From the NCBI GenBank assembly GCA_038230035.1, contig JBBRNX010000001.1, positions 403,591 through 467,590 of the forward strand: DNA of 64,000 bases, in the 5' to 3' direction. This stretch comes from Gaiella sp038230035 (GTDB lineage: Bacteria; Actinomycetota; Thermoleophilia; Gaiellales; Gaiellaceae). The notes beneath the pieces are model-generated. The model did no database searches. It was not told where the DNA came from and saw nothing but the letters and a program-made list of their open reading frames with translations. A program made the translations under genes and the position numbers. How positions within the stretch are numbered: the stretch's first letter is position 1; every line of letters starts with the position of its first letter. Below, piece after piece: positions 1 through 8,513 of this stretch.

Positions 1-648
1 GAGCTTGATCAGGCCGAGATCGCCGACGAGGCCTGCGTCGTAGCGACCGAGGCCTTCGAGCGCGATCACTCCTACCGACCAGGGGCCGACGCCGCGTTCC
101 CTCGTCAGGCGCGTGAACACGGTCGTCGTTGGATGCTCGCGGAGGCGCTCCAAGTCGATCGAGCCGGTGAGGCGGACGAGTGTGGCCGCCCTGCTTGCGG
201 CCAGGCCGTTCGCGCGGAGATCGGCGGTCGACAGGGCGCATAGCGTCTCGCGCGTCGCCACCGGGCTGCCGCACGAGCGCAGGATCGCGCGCTCGATCTG
301 CCTGGCTTTACGCGACTCGACGAGCTGCCCGCACATCGCACGGAGCGCTGCGTGGGCGACGGTCGGCAGCCGGAGTGGGCGCCAGCCGATGAAAGCTCGG
401 GCCGTGCGGCCGAGAAGCACGTCGTCGGCGAAGCGGTGGTGGAACTCGGCGGTGTCGTCGTCGAGTGCCAGCATGAAACGCGCTTTGGCGAGTTGCTCTT
501 CGCCGGTAGCTCTGATGACGACGCGACCGTCGGGTCGTTGCCACGCGCCGACCGTCGTCCCATCGGCAAGCGGCGCCGACCAGTGGCCCGCAGGCGCCAT
601 CAAGCGGAGGCGGTATGGCCCGGCGGGGGCGACAACGGCTTCAACCAT
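1..648 (-). CDS. AlkA-like DNA-3-methyladenine glycosylase, partial (C-terminus off the left edge)
   Basis: Base-excision repair glycosylase of the HhH-GPD superfamily, which removes alkylated bases from DNA. The frame is open from the ATG at 648 to the window edge (216 codons visible, no stop). Near the visible end are a helix-hairpin-helix with RGVGPWSVGVIALEGLG and then LVGDLGLIKL, where the Asp of GDLGL sits at the place of the catalytic Asp of AlkA. The N-terminal half (PYRLRLMAPAGHW onward) looks like the small beta domain found in AlkA-type two-domain proteins. It is divergent from the methyltransferase at 717, and a TAGGGT box lies 7 nt before its start. The family is clear; substrate range is inferred. 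Confidence 0.8.
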   Translation of the reverse strand, partial: MVEAVVAPAGPYRLRLMAPAGHWSAPLADGTTVGAWQRPDGRVVIRATGEEQLAKARFMLALDDDTAEFHHRFADDVLLGRTARAFIGWRPLRLPTVAHAALRAMCGQLVESRKARQIERAILRSCGSPVATRETLCALSTADLRANGLAASRAATLVRLTGSIDLERLREHPTTTVFTRLTRERGVGPWSVGVIALEGLGRYDAGLVGDLGLIKL

Positions 649-655
649 GCAGCCA

Positions 656-661
656 ACCCTA
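656..661 (-). promoter_or_regulatory. -10 box TAGGGT of a probably leaderless transcript
   Basis: On the minus strand TAGGGT ends 7 nt before the ATG at 648, so transcription would begin at or next to the start codon. No Shine-Dalgarno sequence precedes that ATG. The same TANNNT plus 6-8 nt arrangement recurs at other genes here. Confidence 0.45.
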
Positions 662-703
662 CTTCGGTGCGCCGCTGGCCCGCCCGCGCGCCGCCGCTCG
701 CGC

Positions 704-709
704 TACCGT
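704..709 (+). promoter_or_regulatory. -10 box TACCGT of a probably leaderless transcript
   Basis: TACCGT lies 7 nt upstream of the ATG at 717, which opens the 717-4050 operon. It supports choosing 717 over an in-frame upstream codon at 615 that would overlap the divergent glycosylase. Confidence 0.45.
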
Positions 710-716
710 CGCCGGG

Positions 717-1334
717 ATGACGCTCGCCGACGCCGTCTCGCTGCGGTCGCGCCGACGCAAGCTGCGCCTCTTCCTGGAGGAGATGAAGCCGACGGCTGAG
801 TCGACCGTTCTTGATGTTGGGGCAGACGAGGTCGGCTTCGGTGGCGCCGGCGGCCAGGAAGGCTGCGCGACCCACAACTTCTTCGAAGAGCTCTATCCCT
901 GGCGCGAGCGGATCACCGCCGTCGGGCTCCACGACGGTGCGGGCTTCCGGGAGCGGTACCCGCAGATCGCCTATATGCAGGGTGACGGGTGCGCGCTGCC
1001 GTTCGCCGATCGCCAGTTCGACCTTTACTTCTCGAACGCGGTGCTCGAGCACGTCGGCGACGCTGATCGGCAGCGGGCGTTCGTCCGGGAAGCGCTGCGC
1101 GTCGCCGGGCGCGTCTTCCTGACGACGCCCAATCGCTGGTTCCCGATCGAGGTACACACGCGCCTGCCACTCGTTCACTGGCTTCCCGAGAGCGCGTCGA
1201 ATCGAGCGTACGACCTTGCTCGTAAGCCCTGGGCGAAGGAGAACCGTCTGCTCGGCTCGTCAGAGCTGCGTGCGCTCTTTCCTGTTCCCGTACGGATCGT
1301 GAACCTCGGCCTGACGCTCGTGGCGATCACGTGA
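717..1334 (+). CDS. class I SAM-dependent methyltransferase
   Basis: A 205-residue methyltransferase of the Methyltransf_11 type. Motif I reads STVLDVGADEVGFGG, motif II/III lies around GDGCALPFADRQFDLYF, and FSNAVLEHVGD is the usual post-motif segment. The C-terminal part (LTTPNRWFPIEVHTRLPL, then HWLP) resembles methyltransferases of glycan and lipid clusters. The ATG at 717 is preferred because homology begins just after it and a -10 box precedes it. The stop overlaps the next start (GTGA, 1331-1334). Given the O-antigen-ligase-like neighbour, a role in modifying a surface glycan or its lipid carrier is plausible but unproven. Confidence 0.75.
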   Translation: MTLADAVSLRSRRRKLRLFLEEMKPTAESTVLDVGADEVGFGGAGGQEGCATHNFFEELYPWRERITAVGLHDGAGFRERYPQIAYMQGDGCALPFADRQFDLYFSNAVLEHVGDADRQRAFVREALRVAGRVFLTTPNRWFPIEVHTRLPLVHWLPESASNRAYDLARKPWAKENRLLGSSELRALFPVPVRIVNLGLTLVAIT

Positions 1335-2650
1335 CAGCGCGTCTTCCGCGCATCGCGCTTGCCGTCTTCGTCGTCGGGCTCGCACTCCACAACCTCGTGC
1401 TGGCCGAGCTGTGGGACGCAGGGCTCAGGGGCCGTGGGCTCGACGTCGTCGCCGCGTGGAAAGAGGTGCTGTTGGCCGCCGCCGTTGCGGTCGCCGCATG
1501 GCACGCGCGCCGGCTGCCGCTTGCGACTGCGGCCGACAGGCTCGCGGTGCTCTACGTCGCGTTCGTCGTCGTGTACGCGATCCTCCCGCAGGGCTGGCTC
1601 GACGGCCACGCGACAACCAAGGGAGTCCTCTACTCGCTACGCCACGATCTCGTTCCCGTCGCTGCCTACGTGCTTGGTCGGCTGGTCGCGCTCCAGGCGA
1701 AGGATCGAACACGCCTCGCGTGGCTAGCGGTCGCCGTCGGCGCGGCGCTCTCGGTGTGGGGGCTCGTCGATGTCTATCTCGTGCCACTGCAGTGGTGGCG
1801 CGACTCGGGAGTCCCCGGCTGGTTCAAGGAGCAACTGTCGCTCGACTACGGCAAGGGGCTGTCCGGTCTGCCCGAGAACTGGGTCTACAACACGGGTGAC
1901 GAGACGAACCCGATCCGGCGCCTCGTTTCGACCTTCCTCAGCCCGCTGGCTACCGCGTACCTCCTTTTCGTCGTGCTGCTCTTCCTCGCAGCGCGCGAGC
2001 GACTCACGCGGTGGGCTGTGCTCGCAGCCCTCGTCTGCTTCGCCGGTCTCCTGTGGACGCACACGCGCGCTGCGACGCTCGCTCTCGCTGCCGGGCTCGT
2101 GCTGCTCGCCGCCGCACAGCGCCGCTGGCGGCCGGTCGCACTGGCGGCGGTCGTCGCAGGCGTGTCAGTAGGCTTCTTCGCGGTCTACTCGTCGATCGGC
2201 CCGTCGACGAGCTACACAGCGTCGGAACTCGTCGTCCTGCGTGCAAACGCACACCAGCCGCACTCTGCTGGCGGCGATCCGTTCTCGGCGGGTGACACGT
2301 CACTCTCGAGCCACTGGCGCAACCTCCGGGACGGCCTCCGCACGGTGACCCACCAGCCGCTGGGATTCGGGCTCGGGAACGCCGGGACGGAAGCGAAGCG
2401 AACCAGTGTCGAGATCCTCGCGGGCGAGTCCACGTACACGCAGCTAGGGGTGGAGACCGGCCTCGCCGGAATGTTCGTGTTCGCCGCCTGGAGCCTCGCC
2501 ATCCTGCGCGGGCTGTGGGGACGGTCCGCATGGCTCTTCTCGGCGTTCGGCGCCGTGCTCCTGCTTGCTTTGCAAACTGACATTCTCGGGGTGCACTGGC
2601 TCGCCTACTGCCTCTGGGCAGCCGCCGGAGCTACTCTGAGCGAAGAATGA
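1331..2650 (+). CDS. O-antigen ligase/polymerase-like polytopic membrane protein (Wzy_C type)
   Basis: A 439-residue protein with about ten to twelve hydrophobic segments. It has a large external loop (roughly residues 155-200, containing SLDYGKGLSGLPENWVYNTG) and a second one (roughly 290-375) leading to PLGFGLGNAG and then GESTYTQLGVETGLAG. The conserved H-x-P-x-G-x-G plus E...Y...L..G..G pattern is typical of WaaL/Wzy_C proteins, which join or polymerise undecaprenyl-linked glycans on the outer face of the membrane. Start is GTG, coupled to the methyltransferase by a 4-nt overlap; the stop overlaps the next ATG by 4 nt. The exact glycan substrate is unknown. Confidence 0.75.
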   Translation: MTARLPRIALAVFVVGLALHNLVLAELWDAGLRGRGLDVVAAWKEVLLAAAVAVAAWHARRLPLATAADRLAVLYVAFVVVYAILPQGWLDGHATTKGVLYSLRHDLVPVAAYVLGRLVALQAKDRTRLAWLAVAVGAALSVWGLVDVYLVPLQWWRDSGVPGWFKEQLSLDYGKGLSGLPENWVYNTGDETNPIRRLVSTFLSPLATAYLLFVVLLFLAARERLTRWAVLAALVCFAGLLWTHTRAATLALAAGLVLLAAAQRRWRPVALAAVVAGVSVGFFAVYSSIGPSTSYTASELVVLRANAHQPHSAGGDPFSAGDTSLSSHWRNLRDGLRTVTHQPLGFGLGNAGTEAKRTSVEILAGESTYTQLGVETGLAGMFVFAAWSLAILRGLWGRSAWLFSAFGAVLLLALQTDILGVHWLAYCLWAAAGATLSEE

Positions 2651-3150
2651 TCGATCCTCGCGTCGACATCGGGCATGTGCATCTCAAGGTCGCCGACCTC
2701 GACCGTGCGCTCGCCTTCTGGGTGGACACGCTCGGCTTCGAGCTCCAGGCCCGCATGGGATCGCAGGCGGCATTCATCTCCGCGGGGGGCTACCACCATC
2801 ACATCGGGCTGAATACCTGGGAGAGCGCCGGAGGATCGGCGCCGCCTCGCGGCACGACCGGCCTGTACCACGTCGCCGTCCGCTATCCGGATCGCGCGAC
2901 TCTGGCGGATGCGTTGCGCCGTGTCCTCGCGTCCGGTATCTCCATCGAGGGTGCAACCGACCACGGCGTGAGCGAGGCGATCTACCTCCACGACCCGGAC
3001 GGGAACGGTGTCGAGCTCTATCGCGACCGCCCCCAGGAAGACTGGCCGAAAGATGGAGATGGCGCACTGGCGATGCGGAACGCCCCATTCGATCTGCAGC
3101 GACTGCTCGACGAACATCGGCCGGAAGGTGGAGATGCGGCGCCTGAGTGA
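2647..3150 (+). CDS. VOC-family (glyoxalase/extradiol dioxygenase-like) protein
   Basis: A 167-residue vicinal-oxygen-chelate protein. Paired beta-alpha-beta-beta-beta modules are visible: GHVHLKVADLDRALAFWVDT near the start and LYHVAVRYPDRATLADALRR in the second half. The expected metal ligands are His in GHVHLKV, His in YHVAVRYP and Glu in NGVELYRDRP, the pattern of catechol-2,3-dioxygenase-like (CatE) proteins. Substrate cannot be told. ATGA overlap with the upstream gene and a 17-nt overlap with the next make translational coupling likely. Confidence 0.8.
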   Translation: MIDPRVDIGHVHLKVADLDRALAFWVDTLGFELQARMGSQAAFISAGGYHHHIGLNTWESAGGSAPPRGTTGLYHVAVRYPDRATLADALRRVLASGISIEGATDHGVSEAIYLHDPDGNGVELYRDRPQEDWPKDGDGALAMRNAPFDLQRLLDEHRPEGGDAAPE

Positions 3151-3817
3151 CAGACGGGTCGCGACGATGTTCGCGCTCGTCCTCGCCTCCGGGTTCTGCC
3201 TCGCGCTTGTCTGGGTGCGCGCCTGGCGTATCGGATCGAACGACTACGGGTTCCTGATCTGGAATCTGGAGCTTGCGTGGATCCCGTTTGTCGTTGCAGT
3301 CGTCTTCTACGACTGCTGGCGCCGCGGCCGGCCGCGGTGGCTGCTCGCCGCGCTCGGCGGGATCTGGCTGCTGTTCCTGCCGAACGCGCCCTACATGGTT
3401 ACCGACCTCGTGCACCTCGGGCGGATCCCGGGTGCGCCGCTCTGGTACGACGGCGCGATGATCTCGGCGTTCGCCGGCACCGGCCTCCTGCTCGGCCTCG
3501 GCTCGGTCTTTCTCGTCCACAGCGTTGCGTTGCGGACGCTCGGCCCGCGGCGCGGCTGGGCGGTGCTGCTGCCGGTGCTCGCCCTCTGCAGCGCGGGCGT
3601 CGTTCTCGGCCGCTTCGCCCGGCTGAACAGCTGGGACGCCCTCGTTCGTCCGGGGCGGCTCGTCCAGTTCGTCATCGCGCACGCCACGGACTCCCTCGCG
3701 AGCCGACGAGCAGTCGCGGCCACAGTCGGCTACGCGGTCTTCCTCGTGCTGGCGTACGTCGTGCTCTATGCGGTATCCAGCCTACGGCCTGATCTCGAGC
3801 GCGACCGGAGGCGTTGA
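3134..3817 (+). CDS. DUF1361 integral membrane protein
   Basis: A 227-residue protein with about six to seven transmembrane helices and the DUF1361 hallmark FLPNAPYMVTDLVHL between helices. The ATG at 3134 is chosen because a good ribosome-binding site (GGAAGGTGGAG) precedes it and the upstream in-frame extension is not hydrophobic or family-like. The family has no firm function. The start lies inside the end of the VOC gene, and the stop shares one base with the next ATG. Confidence 0.75.
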   Translation: MRRLSDRRVATMFALVLASGFCLALVWVRAWRIGSNDYGFLIWNLELAWIPFVVAVVFYDCWRRGRPRWLLAALGGIWLLFLPNAPYMVTDLVHLGRIPGAPLWYDGAMISAFAGTGLLLGLGSVFLVHSVALRTLGPRRGWAVLLPVLALCSAGVVLGRFARLNSWDALVRPGRLVQFVIAHATDSLASRRAVAATVGYAVFLVLAYVVLYAVSSLRPDLERDRRR

Positions 3818-4050
3818 TGGGCAAGGGCTATGCGGAAGGACCGGCGGCGGAAGAGGCGGAGCGCAGGCTCGAGGAGCTCGCGGCGGGCGTGCCGCCACCG
3901 GCGCCTCCTGATCGGGCGGCGGTCTACGGCTCGACCGCCGACGAGCCCGAGCGGCACTTCCTCGGCTGGCTCGACGACGTCGATCCTGACCGCCTCTTTG
4001 CCTCGGGCGAGGCGTGGGGGATCGCTGTCGTACGTCGACGTGCCTCGTAG
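3817..4050 (+). CDS. small acidic hypothetical protein
   Basis: A 77-residue protein starting at the ATG that shares its A with the TGA of the DUF1361 gene (TGATG). It is rich in Ala, Glu and Pro, with an amphipathic stretch (AAEEAERRLEELAAG), a Pro-rich linker (VPPPAPPDR) and a C-terminal HFLGWLDDVDPDRLF segment. No signal peptide or membrane helix, and no family recognised. Tight coupling argues that it is real and the last gene of the operon. Confidence 0.5.
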   Translation: MGKGYAEGPAAEEAERRLEELAAGVPPPAPPDRAAVYGSTADEPERHFLGWLDDVDPDRLFASGEAWGIAVVRRRAS

Positions 4051-4147
4051 AGGCTTTACGCGCGACTTACTTGGGCTCCGAATCTCGCTTACACGCTCCG
4101 GCGATCCTCAGACGGACCATTCGCCATCCAGAAGGAGCACTTCGCAC

Positions 4148-4582
4148 ATGAGCAAACGAGTTCTCATCCTCGCCGCCGTGGTTGCCGCGCTGGCTGTGCC
4201 CGCAATCTCGTTCGCGGACGACGGCGGCAGCGGCTCGCCGTCCGCGGTTCACGACGGGAGCAAGCTGTCGGCGCGCCTCGACAAGGCATCGGCACGTCTC
4301 GATGCGCGCTTCCAGAAGTTCTCGTCTCGCTGCCTCGTCGCGAACGCGCCGAAGCAGTGCGAGCGGGTCGCGAATCGCGCCGTCCGCCGCATGGACAGGG
4401 CTAAGTTCTTCCTCACGAAGGTCGAGTCGAAGATCAAGACCAAGTGCGCCGAGGCGAGCCCGCCTGCACTGTGCGCGAAGGCAGGCGAGATTACCGGCAA
4501 GATCGATGCGCTCCTCTCGAAGCTCTCGTCCGACGAGGCTGCGATCAAGACGGCGTTCCCGAGCGCCGGCTCCGGCTCGTAG
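4148..4582 (+). CDS. secreted small helical protein of unknown function
   Basis: A 144-residue protein with a Sec signal peptide (MSKRVLILAAVVAALAVPAI, cleavage probably near SFA-DD). The mature part is Lys/Ala/Ser-rich and probably helical, with four cysteines (RCLVANAPKQC and KCAEASPPALC) that could form two disulfides. A clean ribosome-binding site GAAGGAG sits at 4131-4137, 10 nt before the ATG. No family recognised. A hairpin 22 nt after the stop suggests it is monocistronic. Confidence 0.65.
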   Translation: MSKRVLILAAVVAALAVPAISFADDGGSGSPSAVHDGSKLSARLDKASARLDARFQKFSSRCLVANAPKQCERVANRAVRRMDRAKFFLTKVESKIKTKCAEASPPALCAKAGEITGKIDALLSKLSSDEAAIKTAFPSAGSGS

Positions 4583-4603
4583 CCGCCTGACCGCCCGATG
4601 CTC

Positions 4604-4642
4604 GACTGTCCCTCGTCTGTCACATCTCGGCGAGGGACAGTC
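4604..4642 (+). terminator. inverted repeat after the secreted-protein gene
   Basis: Perfect 12-bp arms GACTGTCCCTCG and CGAGGGACAGTC (4604-4615 and 4631-4642) with a 15-nt loop, 22 nt after the stop and before korA. No T-run follows, as is common for actinobacterial hairpins. The GGGACAG core is shared with hairpins at 12007 and 16764. Confidence 0.5.
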
Positions 4643-4700
4643 ACCACCCGGTAGCCAGCCGGTACCCGTAGCTTCTCTCGGTACCCTCTGGCAGAGAGCA

Positions 4701-6557
4701 ATGGGAACAAGAACGAAGCCTGTCGAGCAGCTCGATCACGTCATTGTCCGATTTGCCGGCGACTCCGGCGACGGGATGCAGCTCACCGGCGACCGCTTCA
4801 CCAGCGAGACCGCTCTCCTCGGGAACGACCTTGCGACGTTCCCTGACTTCCCCGCCGAGATTCGCGCGCCTGCCGGCTCGCTCCCGGGTGTTTCAGGCTT
4901 CCAGGTGCACTTCGCGGACCACGACATTCTCACGCCGGGAGATCGGCCGGGCGTGCTCGTCGCGATGAACCCGGCCGCGCTGAAGGCGAACCTCGAGGAC
5001 GTCCCGCCCGGTGGCACGCTGATCGTCAACACCGACGCGTTCAACGATCGGAACCTCCAGAAGGCCGGCTATGCGGCCAACCCGCTCGAGGACGGCTCGC
5101 TCGCGAACTACCACCTGCACGAGGTCGCGCTCACCGCGATGACGATCGAAGCGCTGAAGGGGATCGAGGGCGTCACCTCGCGTGAGGCCGAGCGGTCGAA
5201 GAACTTCTTTGCGCTCGGCCTGATGTCGTGGCTCTACCACCGCCCGGTAGAGGGGACGCTCGAGTTCATCGGGACGAAGTTCGGCAAGCGCCCGGAGATC
5301 GCCGAGGCGAATACCCGCGCGTTCCGGGCCGGCTACAACTACGGCGAGACGTCGGAGGACTTTGCCGTCTCCTACGAGATCGCCCCCGCGAAGCTTGCGC
5401 CCGGGACCTACCGCCAGATCACGGGCAACAACGCGCTCTCGTACGGCCTGATCGCCGCGTCGAAGCTCTCCGGCCTGCCGCTCTTCCTGGGCGCCTACCC
5501 GATCACGCCGGCGTCCTCGATCCTCGAGGAGCTCGCGCGGTTCAAGAACTTCGGCGTGATCACGTTCCAGGCCGAGGATGAGATCGCCGCTGCTGGTGCC
5601 GCTCTGGGGGCGGCCTTCGGGGGCGCGCTCGGGGTGACCACCTCAGCCGGGCCTGGCGTCGTTCTCAAGGCGGAGACGATCGGACTCGGCGTCGCCCTCG
5701 AGCTGCCGCTGCTGATGCTGAACATCCAGCGCGCGGGCCCGTCCACCGGGATGCCGACGAAGCCGGAGCAGGCTGACCTGTTGATGGTGCTCTTCGGGCG
5801 CAACTCGGAGAGCCCGGTGCCGGTGATCGCTGCGTCGACACCTTCGCAGTGCTTCCACGCTGCCATCGAGGCTGCGCGCATTGCGCTCAAGTACCGCACC
5901 CCTGTGTACCTCCTCTCGGATGCGTACCTCGCGAACGGCTCCGAGCCCTGGCTGATCCCGGACGTCTCGACCTTGCCGGACATCTCCACGGAGTTCGCGA
6001 CGAAACCGAACGCCGGCGACGAGTTCCACCCGTACCTGCGCGATCCGGAGACGCTCGCGCGACCATGGGCAGTACCGGGAACCCGAGGTCTCGAGCACCG
6101 CATCGGCGGGCTGGAGAAAGCCGACGGCACGGGCAGCATCTCGTATGACCCTGACAACCACGACCTGATGGTGCGGCTGCGCGCCCGCAAGATCGCCGGG
6201 ATCGCGGCCGACATCCCGCTGCTCGACGTCGACGATCCGAGCGGCGAAGCGGCGACGCTTGTGCTGGGCTGGGGCTCGACCTACGGGCCTATCGGTGCGG
6301 CGGTGCGACGCGTGCGCTCGGCCGGCCACAAGGTCGCGAGAGCGCATCTGCACTACCTCAATCCGTTCCCGCGCAACACGGGCGAGGTCGTGCGCCGCTA
6401 CGAGAAGGTGTTGATCCCGGAGATGAACCTGGGCCAGCTCGCGCTTCTGATCCGTGCCGAGTTCCTCGTCGACGCGATCGGCTACAACGAGGTTCGTGGT
6501 CGTCCCTTCCAGTCGAGCGAGCTAGCGGAAGCGATCACGGCGCTGGTGGAATCATGA
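4701..6557 (+). CDS. korA: 2-oxoglutarate:ferredoxin oxidoreductase, fused gamma-alpha subunit
   Basis: A 618-residue subunit that with KorB catalyses CoA-dependent oxidative decarboxylation of 2-oxoglutarate to succinyl-CoA, reducing ferredoxin. The first ~190 residues are the POR gamma domain (VIVRFAGDSGDGMQLTGDRF near residue 13). The alpha domain begins near ITGNNALSYGLIAASKLSGL, with GAYPITPASSILEEL and FQAEDEIAAAGAALGAAFGG as its cofactor/interface segments; the last part is the transketolase C-like domain (VLGWGSTYGPIGAAVRR). Start is the ATG at 4701; in-frame sequence upstream belongs to another gene's strand shadow. A TACCCT box at 4682-4687 may be its -10. It forms an operon with korB and probably feeds ferredoxin-dependent pathways. 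Confidence 0.92.
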   Translation: MGTRTKPVEQLDHVIVRFAGDSGDGMQLTGDRFTSETALLGNDLATFPDFPAEIRAPAGSLPGVSGFQVHFADHDILTPGDRPGVLVAMNPAALKANLEDVPPGGTLIVNTDAFNDRNLQKAGYAANPLEDGSLANYHLHEVALTAMTIEALKGIEGVTSREAERSKNFFALGLMSWLYHRPVEGTLEFIGTKFGKRPEIAEANTRAFRAGYNYGETSEDFAVSYEIAPAKLAPGTYRQITGNNALSYGLIAASKLSGLPLFLGAYPITPASSILEELARFKNFGVITFQAEDEIAAAGAALGAAFGGALGVTTSAGPGVVLKAETIGLGVALELPLLMLNIQRAGPSTGMPTKPEQADLLMVLFGRNSESPVPVIAASTPSQCFHAAIEAARIALKYRTPVYLLSDAYLANGSEPWLIPDVSTLPDISTEFATKPNAGDEFHPYLRDPETLARPWAVPGTRGLEHRIGGLEKADGTGSISYDPDNHDLMVRLRARKIAGIAADIPLLDVDDPSGEAATLVLGWGSTYGPIGAAVRRVRSAGHKVARAHLHYLNPFPRNTGEVVRRYEKVLIPEMNLGQLALLIRAEFLVDAIGYNEVRGRPFQSSELAEAITALVES

Positions 6558-6664
6558 GCGGCGTAGGAGCCGGAACCGGAGTCAGCGGCGTAGGCTTGAC
6601 GGAGCCGCTTGGTAGCGGAGGTGCCGGCTTGGCCGGCGCCGGAGTGGGGAAATGGTCCAGCTGA
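6554..6664 (+). CDS. possible 36-residue Gly/Ala-rich peptide between korA and korB
   Basis: An ATG overlapping the korA stop (ATGA at 6554-6557) opens a 36-codon frame that ends with TGA at 6662-6664, 12 bases into korB. It encodes a Gly/Val/Ala-rich peptide beginning MSGVGAGTGVSGVGLTEP. It exactly bridges two genes that normally abut, so it could serve as a translational-coupling leader, or the 94-nt spacer could be non-coding and repetitive (GGCGTAGG occurs twice). No homology is known to me. Confidence 0.3.
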   Translation: MSGVGAGTGVSGVGLTEPLGSGGAGLAGAGVGKWSS

Positions 6665-7632
6665 CCGCGAAGGATTTCAAGTCCGACCAGGAGGTTCGCT
6701 GGTGCCCGGGCTGCGGCGACTACGCGATCCTGAACGCGGTGCAGGGCTTCCTGCCGGAGCTCGGGATCGCGAAGGAGAACATCGTCTTCGTCTCCGGCAT
6801 CGGGTGTGCGGCGCGCTTCCCCTACTACATGCAGACGTACGGCATGCACTCGATCCACGGGCGGGCGCCTGCGATCGCGACAGGTCTCGCCACGTCTCGC
6901 CGGGACCTCTCCGTCTGGGTCGTGACAGGCGATGGCGATGCGCTCTCGATTGGCGGCAATCACCTGATCCACGCACTGAGGCGCAACGTCAACCTGAAGA
7001 TCCTGCTGTTCAACAACCGGATCTACGGTCTGACGAAAGGCCAGTATTCTCCGACTTCGGAGCGTGGGAAAGTGACGAAATCGACGCCGTTCGGCTCGAT
7101 CGACCAGCCGTTCAACCCACTGTCGATCGCGATCGGCGCGGAGGCGACGTTCGTCGGGCGCGCGATCGACACCGACAAGAAGGAGCTGGTCGAAGTCCTG
7201 CGCGCCGCCGCCGAGCACAAGGGCGCCGCGATCGTCGAGATCCTCCAGAACTGCAACATCTACAACGACGGCGCCTTCGACTCGGTGCGTGAGCAGAAGG
7301 AGAACCGGCTCTACCTTCGCGCGGGAGAACCGGTCGTCTGGGGTGACAAGGGCGTGCGCATCGGTGCAGACGGCTCGGCGGAGATCGTGGCGGCCGACGC
7401 CGAAGGCCTGCTCGTGCACGACCCGGGGCATCCCGAGCCGAGCGTCGCGTTCGCACTTTCGCGTCTCACGTGGGACACGGTTGGTGCCGTGCCGATGGGC
7501 GTCTTCCGCGACGTCGAGCGGCCGGTATACGACGAGGGAGTCGCCGAGCAGATCCGAAGCGCCAAGGAGAAGCAGGGCGACGGCGAGCTCGTGGCCCTCC
7601 TCCACGCCGGCGACACCTGGACGATCTCGTAG
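6652..7632 (+). CDS. korB: 2-oxoglutarate:ferredoxin oxidoreductase beta subunit
   Basis: A 326-residue thiamine-diphosphate and [4Fe-4S] subunit, partner of KorA. RWCPGCGDYAIL near residue 16 gives the CxxC of the cluster, with further cysteines in SGIGCAARF and LQNCNIYND. The ThDP motif starts at GDGDALSIGGNH and ends with LFNNRIYGLTKGQ about 25 residues later. Length matches the family. The start follows a purine-rich GGAGTGGGGAA. It is separated from korA by 94 nt of Gly-codon-rich sequence. Confidence 0.93.
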   Translation: MVQLTAKDFKSDQEVRWCPGCGDYAILNAVQGFLPELGIAKENIVFVSGIGCAARFPYYMQTYGMHSIHGRAPAIATGLATSRRDLSVWVVTGDGDALSIGGNHLIHALRRNVNLKILLFNNRIYGLTKGQYSPTSERGKVTKSTPFGSIDQPFNPLSIAIGAEATFVGRAIDTDKKELVEVLRAAAEHKGAAIVEILQNCNIYNDGAFDSVREQKENRLYLRAGEPVVWGDKGVRIGADGSAEIVAADAEGLLVHDPGHPEPSVAFALSRLTWDTVGAVPMGVFRDVERPVYDEGVAEQIRSAKEKQGDGELVALLHAGDTWTIS

Positions 7633-7655
7633 CGACGCTGCATGATGGTCCGGCA

Positions 7656-8513
7656 TTGATTCCGGAGCAGCCCTGGCGGATCGTTCTGCTCTCGATGATC
7701 CTGCCTGCAACAGCAGGGCTCGATGCGATCGCGCGCTCGCTCGGGCACGACACCGTTGCCCTCCTCACGCCACGTCTGCCGGATGGTGCACCCGACGACA
7801 TGGTCGTCCGCCACCACGAGCTTCTCGACGGTGCGCCGTCGCATCTCGACATCTGCCTCGTCCCCGAGAAAGCGCGGCTCGTCCCCCTGCTCGAGGCGTA
7901 CGAGCCCGATCTCTGTCTCTGTCTCGGCTATCGCTGGCTTCTGCCGCCGGAGGTTCTTGCGATCCCGCGGCTCGGCGTCTTGAACGGCCATCCGAGCGTG
8001 CTGCCGAGCTGGCGCGGGCCGTTTCCGACAGCTTGGGCGGTACGCGAGGGTGACACCGAGCTCGGGCTGACGTTCCATCTGATGGACGGCGCGTTCGACA
8101 CCGGGCCGGTGCTCGCGCAGGGCACACGGCCGATGCCGACCGAGGACTACGAATGGCCGATTTTCCAGCCGCTGTTCGCCGAGCTGTCGCAGGAGCTTCT
8201 ACCGAAGGCGCTCGAACGGATCGCCCAGGGCGACCCTGGCGATCCACAACCGCCAGGCGCCTACCGCTATGCGGGGCGCTTTCCGGCGTCGTTCTCCGAG
8301 CTCGATCTCTCGCAACCCGCGGCCGTCGTTCACCGGCACGTCGCGTCGTGGCGCTTCTCCTTCATGCAGGAGGGCGAGCGCGGCCCGCTGACGACGCTCG
8401 ACGAGGAGCGTGTCCGGATCCTGCGCACGACGCTCGGCGACCCGGCCGACGGCAGCCCCACACTCGCGTGTGCGGACGGCCCGCTGTGGGTGCTTGAGTC
8501 TGAGCCCGCCTAG
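7656..8513 (+). CDS. formyltransferase-family protein (methionyl-tRNA formyltransferase-like)
   Basis: About 285 residues with the N10-formyl-THF-dependent formyltransferase fold. GVLNGHPSVLPSWRGPFP carries the catalytic Asn and His plus the SLLP-like loop, and GAFDTGPVLAQ has the conserved Asp. The C-terminal part (AGRFPASFSELDLSQPAAVV then HRHVASW) looks like the Fmt C-terminal domain entry, ending in a short beta region. Whether it is the housekeeping Fmt or a formyltransferase acting on a sugar or another substrate is unclear. A TTG start at 7656 is chosen because the first beta strand (WRIVLLSM) begins just after it; an ATG at 7695 would cut that strand. Confidence 0.7.
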   Translation: MIPEQPWRIVLLSMILPATAGLDAIARSLGHDTVALLTPRLPDGAPDDMVVRHHELLDGAPSHLDICLVPEKARLVPLLEAYEPDLCLCLGYRWLLPPEVLAIPRLGVLNGHPSVLPSWRGPFPTAWAVREGDTELGLTFHLMDGAFDTGPVLAQGTRPMPTEDYEWPIFQPLFAELSQELLPKALERIAQGDPGDPQPPGAYRYAGRFPASFSELDLSQPAAVVHRHVASWRFSFMQEGERGPLTTLDEERVRILRTTLGDPADGSPTLACADGPLWVLESEPA

